Below are positions 1 through 8,693 of a stretch of 64,000 nt of DNA, in pieces. Under the pieces are notes generated by a model that was not told the origin of the DNA, made no database searches, and was given only the letters and a program-made list of their open reading frames with translations. The position numbers were made by a program, and so were the translations under genes. The DNA is from an uncultured Clostridia bacterium (lineage in GTDB: Bacteria; Bacillota; Clostridia; Christensenellales; Aristaeellaceae). Location: assembly GCA_944333055.1 (NCBI GenBank), contig CALVKT010000015.1:1-64000 (forward strand). The letters run 5' to 3'. Within the stretch, counting starts at the first letter, position 1. Every line of letters starts with the position of its first letter.

Positions 1-1
1 T

Positions 2-1243
2 GTGAACGTGCACCCCAACAAGCTGGAGGTGCGCTTCAGCGATGAAAATCGAATCTATCAGGCCGTCAAGGGGGCGATTGCGGACAGCTTCAGCGCCTCT
101 GCGATTGAAAGCGCGCCGCACATGACGCTTGAGGAGGAACGGCCGGGCGCGGTCGGCGTCGTGCGCGTCATCGACACGCAGACGCAGTCGGGCATCGAGC
201 AGGCGCGCCGGGAGACCGCCGGGCAAGCGGGCGAGCCGGACGCGCAGCCTGCGCCAAGCGGTCTGACCGTTCCGCCGGCGGCGGAGCCGCAGGCGCGCAC
301 CAAGCCGGAAGAGGCGCCGTTGCGCGAGGCGGTCGGGCAGCAGGCCCGTCCCACCCCGGCGCAGCAGGAGGCGTTCAAGTCCTTTGTGACGCATTATTTC
401 GGCGGCGCGGCGCAGCGCAACCAGGTGCTGCGCGAGTCCGTCATCCCGGCGTCGCGCGAACGGCTCGGCGCGCTGCGGCCCGAAACGCGCGAGGAAGCGC
501 AGGAAAGTGGACTCCGCGAAGGAAAGGCGGACGAACCGATGCAGCCCGAAAGGGCACAGGCCGCGCAGACGGCCGAACCCGCGCGGGATGAAAAGCCCGC
601 GCCCTCCGATGCGCCCGCGCCCGTGCAGGAAAGCCTGCTTGCGCCGGACGATCTGGGGCCCGCCCTTCAGGGCTACAGCATGGTCGGCGTCGCGTTCGAC
701 ACGTACATCCTGCTCCAAAACGACAGCCGGCTCGTCCTGATCGACCAGCACGCCGCGCACGAGCGCATCCTCTACGAAAAGCTGATGCGCGAGATCGACG
801 CGGGCACGGGTTCGCAGATGCTCATGGTCGCGCAGGTCGTGCACGTCACGCCGCAGGACGCCGCCAAGATCGAGACGTATGCGCAGGAGATCCGGGCGGC
901 GGGCTTTGATGTGGAGCCGTTCGGGGACAACACGTATCAGATCCGCGCGGTGCCCAACGTGCTGGGCGTGCCCCAGAGCAGAAGCGCGTTTCTGGACATG
1001 GTCGATCACCTCGGCGAGCTGCGCGTGCTCACGACGCAGCAGAAGCGGCGCGACGCGATCTTGCAGATGGCCTGCAAGAAGGCGGTCAAGGGCGGCGACA
1101 AGCTGACGATCGAGGAGATTCGCCCGCTGCTGGCCGAGATCCTCTCCAGCAGCGCGCCGCCGACCTGTCCGCACGGCAGGCCGCTGGCCGTCGTGATCAG
1201 CCGCAGTGAGATCGAAAAGCGCTTCCGGCGCATCAACACATGA
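2..1243 (+). CDS. mutL: DNA mismatch repair protein MutL (5' end outside window)
   Basis: MutL couples MutS mismatch recognition to strand removal. Only the end of the N-terminal transducer domain is present (VNVHPNKLEVRF at the edge), followed by an Ala/Pro/Glu-rich, probably disordered linker of about 180 residues and the C-terminal dimerisation/nuclease domain. The endonuclease motif DQHAAHERILYE lies near fragment residue 248 and CPHGRP near residue 389, so this looks like a nicking-competent MutL of the kind found in organisms without MutH. The ATPase motifs lie outside the window. miaA follows 16 bp after the stop, the usual mutL-miaA order in Firmicutes. The identity is certain; the start cannot be seen. 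Confidence 0.97.
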   Translation: MNVHPNKLEVRFSDENRIYQAVKGAIADSFSASAIESAPHMTLEEERPGAVGVVRVIDTQTQSGIEQARRETAGQAGEPDAQPAPSGLTVPPAAEPQARTKPEEAPLREAVGQQARPTPAQQEAFKSFVTHYFGGAAQRNQVLRESVIPASRERLGALRPETREEAQESGLREGKADEPMQPERAQAAQTAEPARDEKPAPSDAPAPVQESLLAPDDLGPALQGYSMVGVAFDTYILLQNDSRLVLIDQHAAHERILYEKLMREIDAGTGSQMLMVAQVVHVTPQDAAKIETYAQEIRAAGFDVEPFGDNTYQIRAVPNVLGVPQSRSAFLDMVDHLGELRVLTTQQKRRDAILQMACKKAVKGGDKLTIEEIRPLLAEILSSSAPPTCPHGRPLAVVISRSEIEKRFRRINT

Positions 1244-1259
1244 CGCGGGAGGAAGGACA

Positions 1260-2216
1260 TTGAAACCGTTTGTACCGGCGCTCGTCGGCCCGACGGGATC
1301 GGGCAAGACGAAGACGGCGATTCGCCTCTGCCATGCGCTGAACGCGGAGATCGTCTCCATGGATTCCATGCAGGTCTATGTCGGCATGGACATCGGCACG
1401 GCGAAGCCGACGCCGCAAGAGCGCGCCGCCGCGCCGCACCACATGATCGATGTGGCAAAGCCCGATGAAATCTTCACCGTGTCCATGTACAGGGAGATGG
1501 CCTGTGAGGTCATCGACGGCATCCTGAGCCGGGGCAAGACGCCGCTGCTGGTCGGCGGCACGGGGCTGTACCTGCAGGCGATCAGCTATGAGATGACGCT
1601 GGGGGAAAACGGCGCGGACCCCGCACTGCGTGAGGCGCTGCTCAAGGAGGCGCAGAAGCCGGGCGGCACCCAAAGGCTGCATGCGCGGCTGCGGGCGGTC
1701 GATCCCCAGAGCGCGGAAAAGCTGCACCCCAACGACGTGCGCCGCGTGATCCGCGCGCTGGAGATCTACGAGACCTCCGGAAAGGCCAAGAGCGCGCAGA
1801 TGGATGCGCAGCGCAGGGAGGGGCCGTACCGCGTGGGCGTCTACGGGCTGTCGCTGCCCAGGGCGCAGATGTATGCGCGCATCGATGCGCGCGTGGACGA
1901 GATGGTGCGCGACGGCCTGGCTGACGAGGTGGCGGGGCTGCTGGCGCGGGGCATCGAGCCCAGGGCGGAGGGCGGCGCCATGCAGGCGATCGGCTACAAG
2001 GAGATGGCCGCCGCGCTGCGCGGGGAGATGACCATGGCGCGCGCCGTCGAGCTGATCAAACAAGGTTCGCGCCGCTACGCGAAGCGCCAGTGGACATGGT
2101 TCCGCCGAGATGCGCGCACAAAGTGGTTCGACTGGACGGACTACGAGAGCGAGGAGGCGCTCTTGCAGGCGCTGCTTTGCGAGATCGAGCGGGATCGCGC
2201 GGCACAATGCGAATGA
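1260..2216 (+). CDS. miaA: tRNA dimethylallyltransferase MiaA
   Basis: MiaA transfers a dimethylallyl group from DMAPP to N6 of A37 in tRNAs that read UNN codons. The protein has about 318 residues, normal for the family, with the P-loop GPTGSGKT near residue 10, the DSMQVYVGMDIGTAKP region after it, and the GGTGLY motif near residue 100. An upstream in-frame codon at 1206 lies inside mutL and has no ribosome site. The TTG at 1260 has GGAGG at 1248-1252, and translation from it begins directly with the family's N-terminus, so TTG is chosen. It is probably cotranscribed with mutL. Confidence 0.96.
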   Translation: MKPFVPALVGPTGSGKTKTAIRLCHALNAEIVSMDSMQVYVGMDIGTAKPTPQERAAAPHHMIDVAKPDEIFTVSMYREMACEVIDGILSRGKTPLLVGGTGLYLQAISYEMTLGENGADPALREALLKEAQKPGGTQRLHARLRAVDPQSAEKLHPNDVRRVIRALEIYETSGKAKSAQMDAQRREGPYRVGVYGLSLPRAQMYARIDARVDEMVRDGLADEVAGLLARGIEPRAEGGAMQAIGYKEMAAALRGEMTMARAVELIKQGSRRYAKRQWTWFRRDARTKWFDWTDYESEEALLQALLCEIERDRAAQCE

Positions 2217-2223
2217 AATCAAC

Positions 2224-2267
2224 CACAGACCATCGGTTTATCGGATTAAACAGACCGATGGTCTGTG
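2224..2267 (+). terminator. Strong hairpin after miaA
   Basis: A perfect 14-bp inverted repeat (2224-2237 with 2254-2267) encloses a 16-nt loop eight bases after the miaA stop. It is followed by CATTTTC, so the U-tract is weak. It is probably the mutL-miaA terminator or an mRNA 3' stabiliser. Confidence 0.7.
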
Positions 2268-2345
2268 CATTTTCGGCGCGCAGGCTGCCCGACGGGCATA
2301 GGATGAAAGGGGCCCGCTGTCTGCGGGCTGGAAAGGAGGCGCTGC

Positions 2346-2897
2346 ATGCAGTGTGGTGAACAGACCTTTCGCTGTCATCCGGTGAATTGCTGCGCGGATG
2401 ATTTGGGATACGTGGTGGAGCGGGTTCGCAGCCGCCATCAGGAACATGTGGATATTCAGGGCATGCTGACGCTTTGCGGCCTGCCTGCGCGGCTTGCGGG
2501 GCCGCTGCGCCTGTGTGGTGCGCAGGTGGTGCAGATCGCGCCGGTGGGCTGCGGCTGCGACGGCCATGCGTTCTGCCTGACGCTGCGATGCCATGTGATC
2601 GACGCGTGCGGTCGCCAAGCCTGCGGCGAGGCGGAGATGACGGTTTCGCTCCGGCGGCTGCCGCCGGCCTGCGGCGGCTGCCTGCGCCTGGGCGCGACGG
2701 TTGCGCTTGAGGAGGCGCGGTTTTGCGCGCCCTGTTCGTTCTTCGTGTGCGCGCGGGTCTGCCTGCTCGTCGTGCTCAGCGGCGAGGCGCGCATGACGCT
2801 TTGCGGCGCGTGCCCGCCGCCGTGTCCGCATCTGCCGCTGTATCCGCCGCCCGCGCCGCGGCGGTTGAACGCGGCTTTTTCGCGGCATGGGCGCTAA
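2346..2897 (+). CDS. Cysteine-rich protein of unknown function
   Basis: The function is not recognised. The 183-residue product has about 21 cysteines (over 11%), including the CxxC pairs CGGC, CAPC and CGAC, and a Pro-rich C-terminus (PPPCPHLPLYPPP). No signal peptide or clear membrane helix is seen. The ATG at 2346 has a strong AAAGGAGG at 2333-2340, which argues that the gene is translated. It sits alone between the miaA hairpin and the xpt promoter. The repeated Cys pairs could bind metal or crosslink; in a spore former a coat or exosporium role is possible, but that is inference with no direct support. Confidence 0.6.
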   Translation: MQCGEQTFRCHPVNCCADDLGYVVERVRSRHQEHVDIQGMLTLCGLPARLAGPLRLCGAQVVQIAPVGCGCDGHAFCLTLRCHVIDACGRQACGEAEMTVSLRRLPPACGGCLRLGATVALEEARFCAPCSFFVCARVCLLVVLSGEARMTLCGACPPPCPHLPLYPPPAPRRLNAAFSRHGR

Positions 2898-2912
2898 ATC
2901 TGCGCCGGATAC

Positions 2913-2941
2913 TTGAACAAATGCGGCGGATGGAGTACAAT
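2913..2941 (+). promoter_or_regulatory. Sigma-A promoter for xpt
   Basis: The -35 TTGAAC (2913-2918), a 17-bp spacer and the -10 TACAAT (2936-2941) predict a start of transcription near 2948. This decides the xpt start codon, because the ATG at 2949 would be leaderless while the ATG at 2982 has its own ribosome site. The leader is only about 34 nt, too short for a purine riboswitch. Confidence 0.8.
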
Positions 2942-2981
2942 ACGAGGCATGAACGAACTGAGGAAAGGGTCAAAAGCCGCT

Positions 2982-3554
2982 ATGCAAATGTTGAAGAATG
3001 CCATCCTGAGCAAGGGTAAGGCGATCAATCGGGACGTGCTGCTCGTCGATTCCTTTTTGAACCATCAGGTCGATGTCGAACTGATGCGCCACGTCGGCGA
3101 TGCGTTTGCGGCCTACTTTGCGGGCAGGGGCATCACGCGCGTCATCACGATCGAGAGCTCCGGCATCGCGCCTGCGACGTTCACGGCGCTGGCGTTGGGC
3201 CTGCCGCTGGTGATCATGAAGAAGCAGACGTCCCGGATCATGACGGGCGACCTGCTGCAGACGACCGTGCGCTCCTTCACCAAGGGCACCAGCTACGAGC
3301 TGACGGTCAAGCGCCAGTTCCTGAATCCGGGCGAAAAGGTGCTGCTCATCGACGATTTTCTGGCCAGCGGCGAGGCAGCCTTCGGCGTGCTGCATCTGGC
3401 GCGTGAGGCGGGCGTTCAGGTCGCCGGCGTGGGTATCGTCATCGAAAAGGCGTTTCAGGCCGGCCATCAGCGGCTGGTGGACGCCGGCATCGACGTGTAT
3501 TCGCTCGCCCGCGTCAAGTCGATGTCGGAAAACTGCATCGAATTCGTCGATTGA
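2982..3554 (+). CDS. xpt: Xanthine phosphoribosyltransferase
   Basis: Xpt salvages xanthine to XMP using PRPP in the cytoplasm. From the ATG at 2982 the protein has 190 residues, the usual family length, and starts MQMLKNAILSKG. The conserved VDSFLNHQVD lies near residue 22, and the PRPP-binding loop LLIDDFLASGEA near residues 122-133. The upstream ATG at 2949 is rejected because the promoter's start of transcription falls beside it and AGGAAAGGG precedes 2982. The gene is monocistronic, with its own promoter and terminator. No permease gene (pbuX) follows, unlike in Bacillus. Confidence 0.94.
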   Translation: MQMLKNAILSKGKAINRDVLLVDSFLNHQVDVELMRHVGDAFAAYFAGRGITRVITIESSGIAPATFTALALGLPLVIMKKQTSRIMTGDLLQTTVRSFTKGTSYELTVKRQFLNPGEKVLLIDDFLASGEAAFGVLHLAREAGVQVAGVGIVIEKAFQAGHQRLVDAGIDVYSLARVKSMSENCIEFVD

Positions 3555-3566
3555 CACGGCAATCGG

Positions 3567-3604
3567 GCTGCGGCCGGCGCCTTCAGGCGGACCGCAGCTT
3601 TTTT
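3567..3604 (+). terminator. Intrinsic terminator of xpt
   Basis: GCTGCGG (3567-3573) pairs with CCGCAGC (3592-3598) and is followed by TTTTTT. It lies 13 bases after the xpt stop. Confidence 0.9.
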
Positions 3605-3637
3605 GTTGTATGCGTTCGTCCGGCGCGGACAGCGGGC

Positions 3638-3666
3638 TTGACATTTCGCATGAAATGTGAAAAAAT
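3638..3666 (+). promoter_or_regulatory. Probable promoter with internal palindrome before the glycosyltransferase
   Basis: TTGACA (3638-3643) is followed 17 bp later by AAAAAT, a weak -10. The spacer contains ACATTTC-GCAT-GAAATGT (3641-3658), a perfect 7-bp inverted repeat placed where a repressor would block RNA polymerase. The regulator is unknown. Confidence 0.5.
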
Positions 3667-3708
3667 AAAACGGTGTATACGACACAAGCACAGTGAGGAG
3701 AACGGCTT

Positions 3709-4662
3709 ATGAAGAAAAGCATGACGCTCATCGTTCCCTGCTATAACGAGGAGGAGTCGCTGCCCCTGTTCTATCGGGCGGTATGCGATGTGATCGCGAC
3801 GATCGAAGACTGCGATGTGACGCTGCTGCTCGTCAACGACGGCTCCAGGGACGGCACGCTTTCCGTCATGCGCGATCTGGCGAGCCGGGACAGCCGCGTG
3901 CGCTATCTCTCCTTCTCGCGCAACTTCGGCAAGGAAGCGGCCATGTACGCCGGCTTTTGCAACGCAAAGGGCGACTACGTCGCCGTCATGGATGCGGACA
4001 TGCAGGACCCGCCGTCCCTGCTGCCGCAGATGCTTGACATCCTCGAATCCGGCGAATACGACAGCGTGGCGACCCGGCGCGTCACCCGCGAGGGCGAGCC
4101 GCCGATTCGCTCGCTCTTCGCGCGCCTGTTCTATCGGATTATCAATCGCATCTCCGATGCGGACATTGTGGACGGCGCGCGCGATTTCCGCCTGATGCGC
4201 CGGGAGATGGTGGACGCCATCGTCGCCATGTGCGAGTACAATCGCTTCTCCAAGGGCATCTTCGGGTGGATCGGCTTTCGCACGTACTGGCTGCCCTATA
4301 AGAACGTAGAGCGCGTGGCGGGCGAGACGAAGTGGAGCTTCTTCAAGCTCTTCAAGTATTCGATTGAGGGCATCGTCAATTTTTCCCAGGCGCCGCTGTC
4401 CATCGCCTCGCTGATGGGGCTCATTCTGACCGTCGCCTCGTTCGCCGCGATCCTCTTTGTCGTCGTGCGCAGGCTGCTCTTCGGCGACCCGGTCGCGGGC
4501 TGGGCGTCCACCATCTGCGTCATCCTGCTCATGGGCGGCTTGCAGCTCCTGTGCCTGGGCATCGTGGGGCAGTATCTGGCCAAGACGTATCTGGAGGTCA
4601 AACGCCGCCCGCACTACATCATCGCCGAAACGAATGACGAATCGGCGCAGCGCGTGCATTGA
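3709..4662 (+). CDS. Family 2 glycosyltransferase, GtrB/polyprenol-phosphate sugar synthase type
   Basis: The 317-residue protein has an N-terminal GT-A domain (IVPCYNEEESLP near residue 8, LLVNDGSRDGT, and the metal-binding DADMQDPP near residue 98), with two predicted membrane helices at about residues 229-251 and 262-285. This is the architecture of GtrB/DPM1-like enzymes, which move a sugar from a nucleotide donor onto polyprenyl phosphate at the inner membrane face. The sugar is not predictable. A GT-C partner or flippase would be expected elsewhere, as none is adjacent. It stands between its own promoter and rsmA. Confidence 0.88.
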   Translation: MKKSMTLIVPCYNEEESLPLFYRAVCDVIATIEDCDVTLLLVNDGSRDGTLSVMRDLASRDSRVRYLSFSRNFGKEAAMYAGFCNAKGDYVAVMDADMQDPPSLLPQMLDILESGEYDSVATRRVTREGEPPIRSLFARLFYRIINRISDADIVDGARDFRLMRREMVDAIVAMCEYNRFSKGIFGWIGFRTYWLPYKNVERVAGETKWSFFKLFKYSIEGIVNFSQAPLSIASLMGLILTVASFAAILFVVVRRLLFGDPVAGWASTICVILLMGGLQLLCLGIVGQYLAKTYLEVKRRPHYIIAETNDESAQRVH

Positions 4663-4681
4663 CGCATCGGGAGGAACCGCA

Positions 4682-5527
4682 TTGAATCGCAAAAAGTACG
4701 GTCACGAGTTTCATCACAAGCACAGCCTCGGTCAGAATTTCATCGAAGACGAGGCGCTGCTGGAGGAACTGGCGGCGCTTTCTCTGGTGACGAAGGCGGA
4801 CTGCGTGCTGGAGATCGGCCCTGGCTTCGGCGCATTGACCAGGCCGCTGGCCGCCCGCGCCAAACAGGTCGTCGCTCTGGAGATCGACCAGACGCTGCTG
4901 CCGATCCTGCGCGTGGCGCTGGAGCCGCATCCCAACGCGCGCGTCGTGCACGGGGATGTCATGAAGACGGATCTGGCGGCGCTCGTGCGCGAGGCGTTTG
5001 GCGAGGACTGCTCGCTGCGCGTGGCGGCCAATCTGCCGTATTACATCACGACGGACGTGCTCCTGCGCCTGCTGCTGTCGCTGCCGCAGGCGAAGTCCAT
5101 CGCGGTCATGGTGCAAAAAGAGGTGGGCGACAAGCTGCTCAGCCGGCCGGGCGAGGACGGTTACGGCCCGCTGGCGATCCTCTGCCGGTATTACGCAGAC
5201 GTTCGCCGCGCGATGGACGTGCCGGCCGCCTGCTTTACGCCGAAGCCCAAGGTCGATTCGAGCTTCATGGTGATGCAGCGGTGGGCGGACAAGCCGCATC
5301 GGGCAGCGGATGAGGCGCTGCTGCTGCGCCTGGTGCGCGGCGCGTTTGCCATGCGCCGCAAGACGCTGATCAACAACCTGATCGCCGCCTTCCCGCTCGA
5401 CAGGGCGCAGGCGGCGCAGGCGTTGGCGGCGGCGGGGCTTGACGCGCAGTGCCGCGCGGAGGCGCTGTCCATCGAACAGTTCTGCGCGCTCTGCGCGCAG
5501 ATTGAGCGCGCACTGCCGCGCGCGTGA
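4682..5527 (+). CDS. rsmA: 16S rRNA dimethyladenosine transferase RsmA/KsgA
   Basis: RsmA dimethylates two adjacent adenosines in helix 45 of 16S rRNA late in 30S assembly. The start is taken as TTG at 4682, preceded by GGGAGGAA, giving 281 residues that begin LNRKKYGHEFHHKHSLGQNF; the long upstream in-frame extension lies inside the glycosyltransferase gene. SAM-binding motif I VLEIGPGFGALT is near residue 42 and the adenine-binding NLPYYITT near residue 117. Both are intact. Confidence 0.96.
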   Translation: MNRKKYGHEFHHKHSLGQNFIEDEALLEELAALSLVTKADCVLEIGPGFGALTRPLAARAKQVVALEIDQTLLPILRVALEPHPNARVVHGDVMKTDLAALVREAFGEDCSLRVAANLPYYITTDVLLRLLLSLPQAKSIAVMVQKEVGDKLLSRPGEDGYGPLAILCRYYADVRRAMDVPAACFTPKPKVDSSFMVMQRWADKPHRAADEALLLRLVRGAFAMRRKTLINNLIAAFPLDRAQAAQALAAAGLDAQCRAEALSIEQFCALCAQIERALPRA

Positions 5528-5546
5528 GCAAGAAGGAGGAGACGAA

Positions 5547-6338
5547 ATGAAGAGAATGGCGGGCCTGATGCTGGCGCTTGCGCTGCTCTTTGCCGCGTGC
5601 GCACAGGCGGAATCCTTTGCACTGCGCGGCTACGACGGCAAGGCGGGCTATCAGTACGTGCAGCTGGGCGAATTCCCGCAGGATGCGGACGGCACGGCGC
5701 GGCCCATCCTCTGGCGCGTGCTGCGCGTGCAGGATGGGGAAGCGTACCTGCTCAGCGAGTACATCCTTTTTAACAACCGCGTGCATCCGGACGACAAGGC
5801 GTACATCGCCTTTGACGCGGCGTTCAATCAGACGGAGATGTTCGCGCTGCTCAACGGCCCGTTTGAAGGCGATCCGCTGCCGGCGGACGAGCAGGAGGCG
5901 CTCAAGAAGAGGGAACGTCTGGGCCGCGTGCACATCGCCGAGATCTGCTTCAAGGACGAGGCGTTCACGCAGGCCGAGCAGACCATGCTGATCACCGACG
6001 AGGCGCTGGGCACGGTATTCCTCGCCTCCGCGGATGACCTCAAAGATGCGTCCATGGGCTTCACCTCGTCCAAGGCGCGGCAGGCCCGCGGCACGGCGTA
6101 TGCGCTTGAAAACGGCCTGTTCCAGTATCAAAACGGCACCAGCCCGTACTGGACGCGCTCGCAGTCGATCTCCTATCCGTACGCGACGCGATGCACGAAG
6201 GTGGACGGCGCGCTGGGATACATCCGCTGCGTCGTGATGAATGAGGGCTGCCGGCCGGCCGTGCGCCTTTCGCTGGAGGGGCTTGCGCCCACCGGCGGCA
6301 CGGGCACGATGGACGATCCGTACACGTTTGAAAGGTGA
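5547..6338 (+). CDS. Secreted DUF6273-domain protein
   Basis: The 263-residue protein starts at ATG 5547 after AAGGAGGAG. It has a signal peptide ([21 protein letters not shown], cleavage predicted after AQA; a poor lipobox FAAC is also possible). The rest matches the DUF6273 pattern: [10 protein letters not shown] followed by ILWRVLRV, an AYLLSEYIL strand, and a late segment with YWTRSQS and a xxPAVRLSL ending, as in many extracellular Clostridia proteins. The function is not established. It is 7 bp from the next secreted gene and shares its style of signal peptide, so the two are probably cotranscribed and act outside the cell. Confidence 0.8.
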   Translation: MKRMAGLMLALALLFAACAQAESFALRGYDGKAGYQYVQLGEFPQDADGTARPILWRVLRVQDGEAYLLSEYILFNNRVHPDDKAYIAFDAAFNQTEMFALLNGPFEGDPLPADEQEALKKRERLGRVHIAEICFKDEAFTQAEQTMLITDEALGTVFLASADDLKDASMGFTSSKARQARGTAYALENGLFQYQNGTSPYWTRSQSISYPYATRCTKVDGALGYIRCVVMNEGCRPAVRLSLEGLAPTGGTGTMDDPYTFER

Positions 6339-6345
6339 AGATACC

Positions 6346-8637
6346 ATGAAGAGAAGAATTGCCCTTCTGCTGAGCCTGCTGCTTGCGCTGTGGGCCGCGG
6401 CGGCCTGCGCGCAGGAAGCGCGCGACATCACCGCGCAGTGCAGCCCGACATCGCCGGGCCGCTATACCACCAACCTCTATGACCGCGCGTACACGAGCTA
6501 CTGGAACAGCCGCGAGCAGCGCAACCCCTACGTGGAGTTCACCGCGCCGCAGGATGCGCAGGCGCGGTACCTGTACATCTGCTTTGGCGATATGCCCAGG
6601 AGCTGGGCGATCGAGGAGGAGGTAAACGGCGCGTGGCAGACGCTCATCGAGGGGACGAACGACTATCACCACGTCTTCCTCGATCTGGGCGGCGGCAAGA
6701 CGCGCTTTCGTCTGATCGACACGTCCGGCAGGAACACGAAGCTCAAGATCAACGAGATCTTCATCTTTACGGAGGGCGAGATCCCGGACTGGGTGCAGCG
6801 CTGGGCGCCGACGCCGCAGAAGGCGGACATGCTGGTGCTCTCCGCGCATCCGGACGACGAGCTGATCTTCTTCGGCGGCACGATTCCCACCTATGACACT
6901 GAGCGCGGCATGGACGTCGTCGTGGCGTACATGTCCTATTCCAACACGACCCGGCGAAGCGAGCTGCTCAACGGCCTGTGGGCCATGGGCGTGCGCACGT
7001 ATCCGGTCATCGGCGAATTCTACGATTCCTACAGCAACAACCTTGAGGATGCCTACGAGCGCTGGCCCAAGCGCAAGGTGCGCGCGTTCGCGATGGAATT
7101 GCTGCGCAAGTACAAGCCGGAGGTCGTGATCACGCACGATGTGAACGGCGAATACGGCCATGGCGCGCACCGCCTGTGCGCGGACGTCATGCAGTATTGC
7201 GTGCCGAGGGCACAGGATGCGACCGTGATGCCGGATCTCGCGCAGCAGTACGGCACGTGGGACGTGAAAAAGCTGTACCTGCACCTGTACCCGGAAAACA
7301 CCATCACCATGGACTGGCGCGTGCCGCTCGTCTCCATGGGGGGCAAGACCGGCCTTGAGCTGGCGCAGGAGGCGTACGCGCTGCACGTGACGCAGCAGCG
7401 GACAAAGTTTGTCGTGACCGACGAGGGCGAGACGAGCTGCGCGGAGTTCGGCCTGGCGTATTCGACGGTGGGCGAGGACGTATTCGGCGGGGATTTCTTT
7501 GAAAACCTCGCGTGGACGGCGACCCCGCGCCCGGACGGCACGACGCCGGAACCGACGCCCACGCGCGCGCCGCCGCCGACGCCTACGCCGACACCGACCC
7601 CCACGCCGAGTCCGACGCCTACGCCGAGTCCGACGCCCACGCCGACGCCGACCCCCACGCCGACGCCTACGCCCACCCCGACGCCCACGCCGACGCCGCA
7701 TCCCGTGTACGAAAAGCCGGTCGTGCAGGTGGAATGGCCCGACGGCCATCCGGCGCTGGATGACAGGGGATACCTGCTCAGCGGGGAATACGTGCATCAG
7801 GACGAGGCGGCCGGGCTGTGGTTTTACGGCTCCCCAACGCTGGTCGTGCGGGTAGACCGCAAGTTTGACAGCGAGCGTGTGCTCACCTGGTACGAGGCGC
7901 ACATCTACTGCGATCCTGCGCAAGAGCGCGTGGGCGCCGTGCTGTACGACCCGGAGCATCCGCAGAAGAAGCACGTTCAGGCGGCGCAGATCGCCCGGGA
8001 GAACCAGGTGGTCTGGGGCATGAACACGGACTATTACACGTACCGGCTGGGCCGCAAGACGATCACCGGCATGGTGATCCGCGGCCGGAACGTGTTCTTT
8101 GACCGCGTGCCCAAGGCGAACCGCAGTCAATTCCCGAACCTCGACACGCTCGCCATGAACGAGGACGGAAGCTGGAAGGTCTATCACTCCGACGAGCTGA
8201 CGGCGGAGGAATACCTGCTGCGCGGCGCGGTGGACGTGTTTTCCTTCGGGCCGTATCTCGTGCGCGATGGGGAGATCAACCCGTTCGTCATGGAGGGCAT
8301 GAAGAACGGCAAGACCGATCAGCCGCGCTGCGCCATCGGCATGATCGAGCCGGGCCATTACTACGCGATGCTCGCCGAGGGGCGCATCCGCAATGTCAGC
8401 GTCGGCGTGAGCGTGCCGTTCCTGGCGGAGCACATGCTGGCGGCGGGCTGCCGGGAGGCGCTCAACCTCGACGGCGGCCAGACGGCGGTCATAACCTTCA
8501 TGGGCGACCAGATCACCCGCATCGGCAAATACAGCGGCGGACGCACCAGCGCGCGCGCGACGACGGAGATCATCGGCGTCGGCCGTTCCGAGCTGATCGA
8601 TCCGACGGTCAAGCCGGGCTATCCGGAGCTCCCGTAA
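6346..8637 (+). CDS. Secreted fusion: PIG-L deacetylase, Pro-Thr linker, phosphodiester glycosidase (NAGPA-like)
   Basis: The 763-residue protein starts at ATG 6346 with a signal peptide. Residues about 30-145 resemble a beta-sandwich sugar-binding segment. A PIG-L/LmbE zinc deacetylase domain follows, with the metal motif SAHPDDEL near residue 166 and a second HGAHR site near residue 272. A Thr-Pro linker spans about residues 402-452. The C-terminus (about 500-755) is a phosphodiester glycosidase (NAGPA/DUF2233) domain with [31 protein letters not shown] and the active-site-like [10 protein letters not shown]. Each half is a known family. Joined, they suggest removal of an N-acetyl group and of a sugar phosphodiester cap from an envelope or host glycan, which is inference. 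Confidence 0.85.
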   Translation: MKRRIALLLSLLLALWAAAACAQEARDITAQCSPTSPGRYTTNLYDRAYTSYWNSREQRNPYVEFTAPQDAQARYLYICFGDMPRSWAIEEEVNGAWQTLIEGTNDYHHVFLDLGGGKTRFRLIDTSGRNTKLKINEIFIFTEGEIPDWVQRWAPTPQKADMLVLSAHPDDELIFFGGTIPTYDTERGMDVVVAYMSYSNTTRRSELLNGLWAMGVRTYPVIGEFYDSYSNNLEDAYERWPKRKVRAFAMELLRKYKPEVVITHDVNGEYGHGAHRLCADVMQYCVPRAQDATVMPDLAQQYGTWDVKKLYLHLYPENTITMDWRVPLVSMGGKTGLELAQEAYALHVTQQRTKFVVTDEGETSCAEFGLAYSTVGEDVFGGDFFENLAWTATPRPDGTTPEPTPTRAPPPTPTPTPTPTPSPTPTPSPTPTPTPTPTPTPTPTPTPTPTPHPVYEKPVVQVEWPDGHPALDDRGYLLSGEYVHQDEAAGLWFYGSPTLVVRVDRKFDSERVLTWYEAHIYCDPAQERVGAVLYDPEHPQKKHVQAAQIARENQVVWGMNTDYYTYRLGRKTITGMVIRGRNVFFDRVPKANRSQFPNLDTLAMNEDGSWKVYHSDELTAEEYLLRGAVDVFSFGPYLVRDGEINPFVMEGMKNGKTDQPRCAIGMIEPGHYYAMLAEGRIRNVSVGVSVPFLAEHMLAAGCREALNLDGGQTAVITFMGDQITRIGKYSGGRTSARATTEIIGVGRSELIDPTVKPGYPELP
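7551..7699 (+). repeat. Pro-Thr codon repeat (linker) inside the PIG-L/NAGPA fusion
   Basis: About 150 bp of degenerate 6-bp units (ACGCCN CCN types) encode roughly two dozen Thr-Pro dipeptides with a few Ser-Pro interruptions. This is a coding low-complexity linker between two enzyme domains, prone to slippage, and not a CRISPR or VNTR element. Confidence 0.9.
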
Positions 8638-8654
8638 AAAACAGCAAAGAGAAA

Positions 8655-8685
8655 CGCCCCGCAGGCAGGCAAGCCGTGCGGGGCG
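8655..8685 (-). terminator. Terminator for the 8694-9251 gene
   Basis: CGCCCCGCA pairs with TGCGGGGCG (8655-8663 with 8677-8685). Read on the minus strand it is followed by a T-rich run (TTTCTCTTTGCTGTTTTTT). It may also slow transcription arriving from the fusion gene on the plus strand. Confidence 0.75.
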
Positions 8686-8693
8686 ATGCGCGT

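Noticed and set aside
7551..7699. Short regular repeats that could suggest a CRISPR or VNTR array
   Set aside because: The units are 6 bp, in frame and encode Thr-Pro. There are no spacers.
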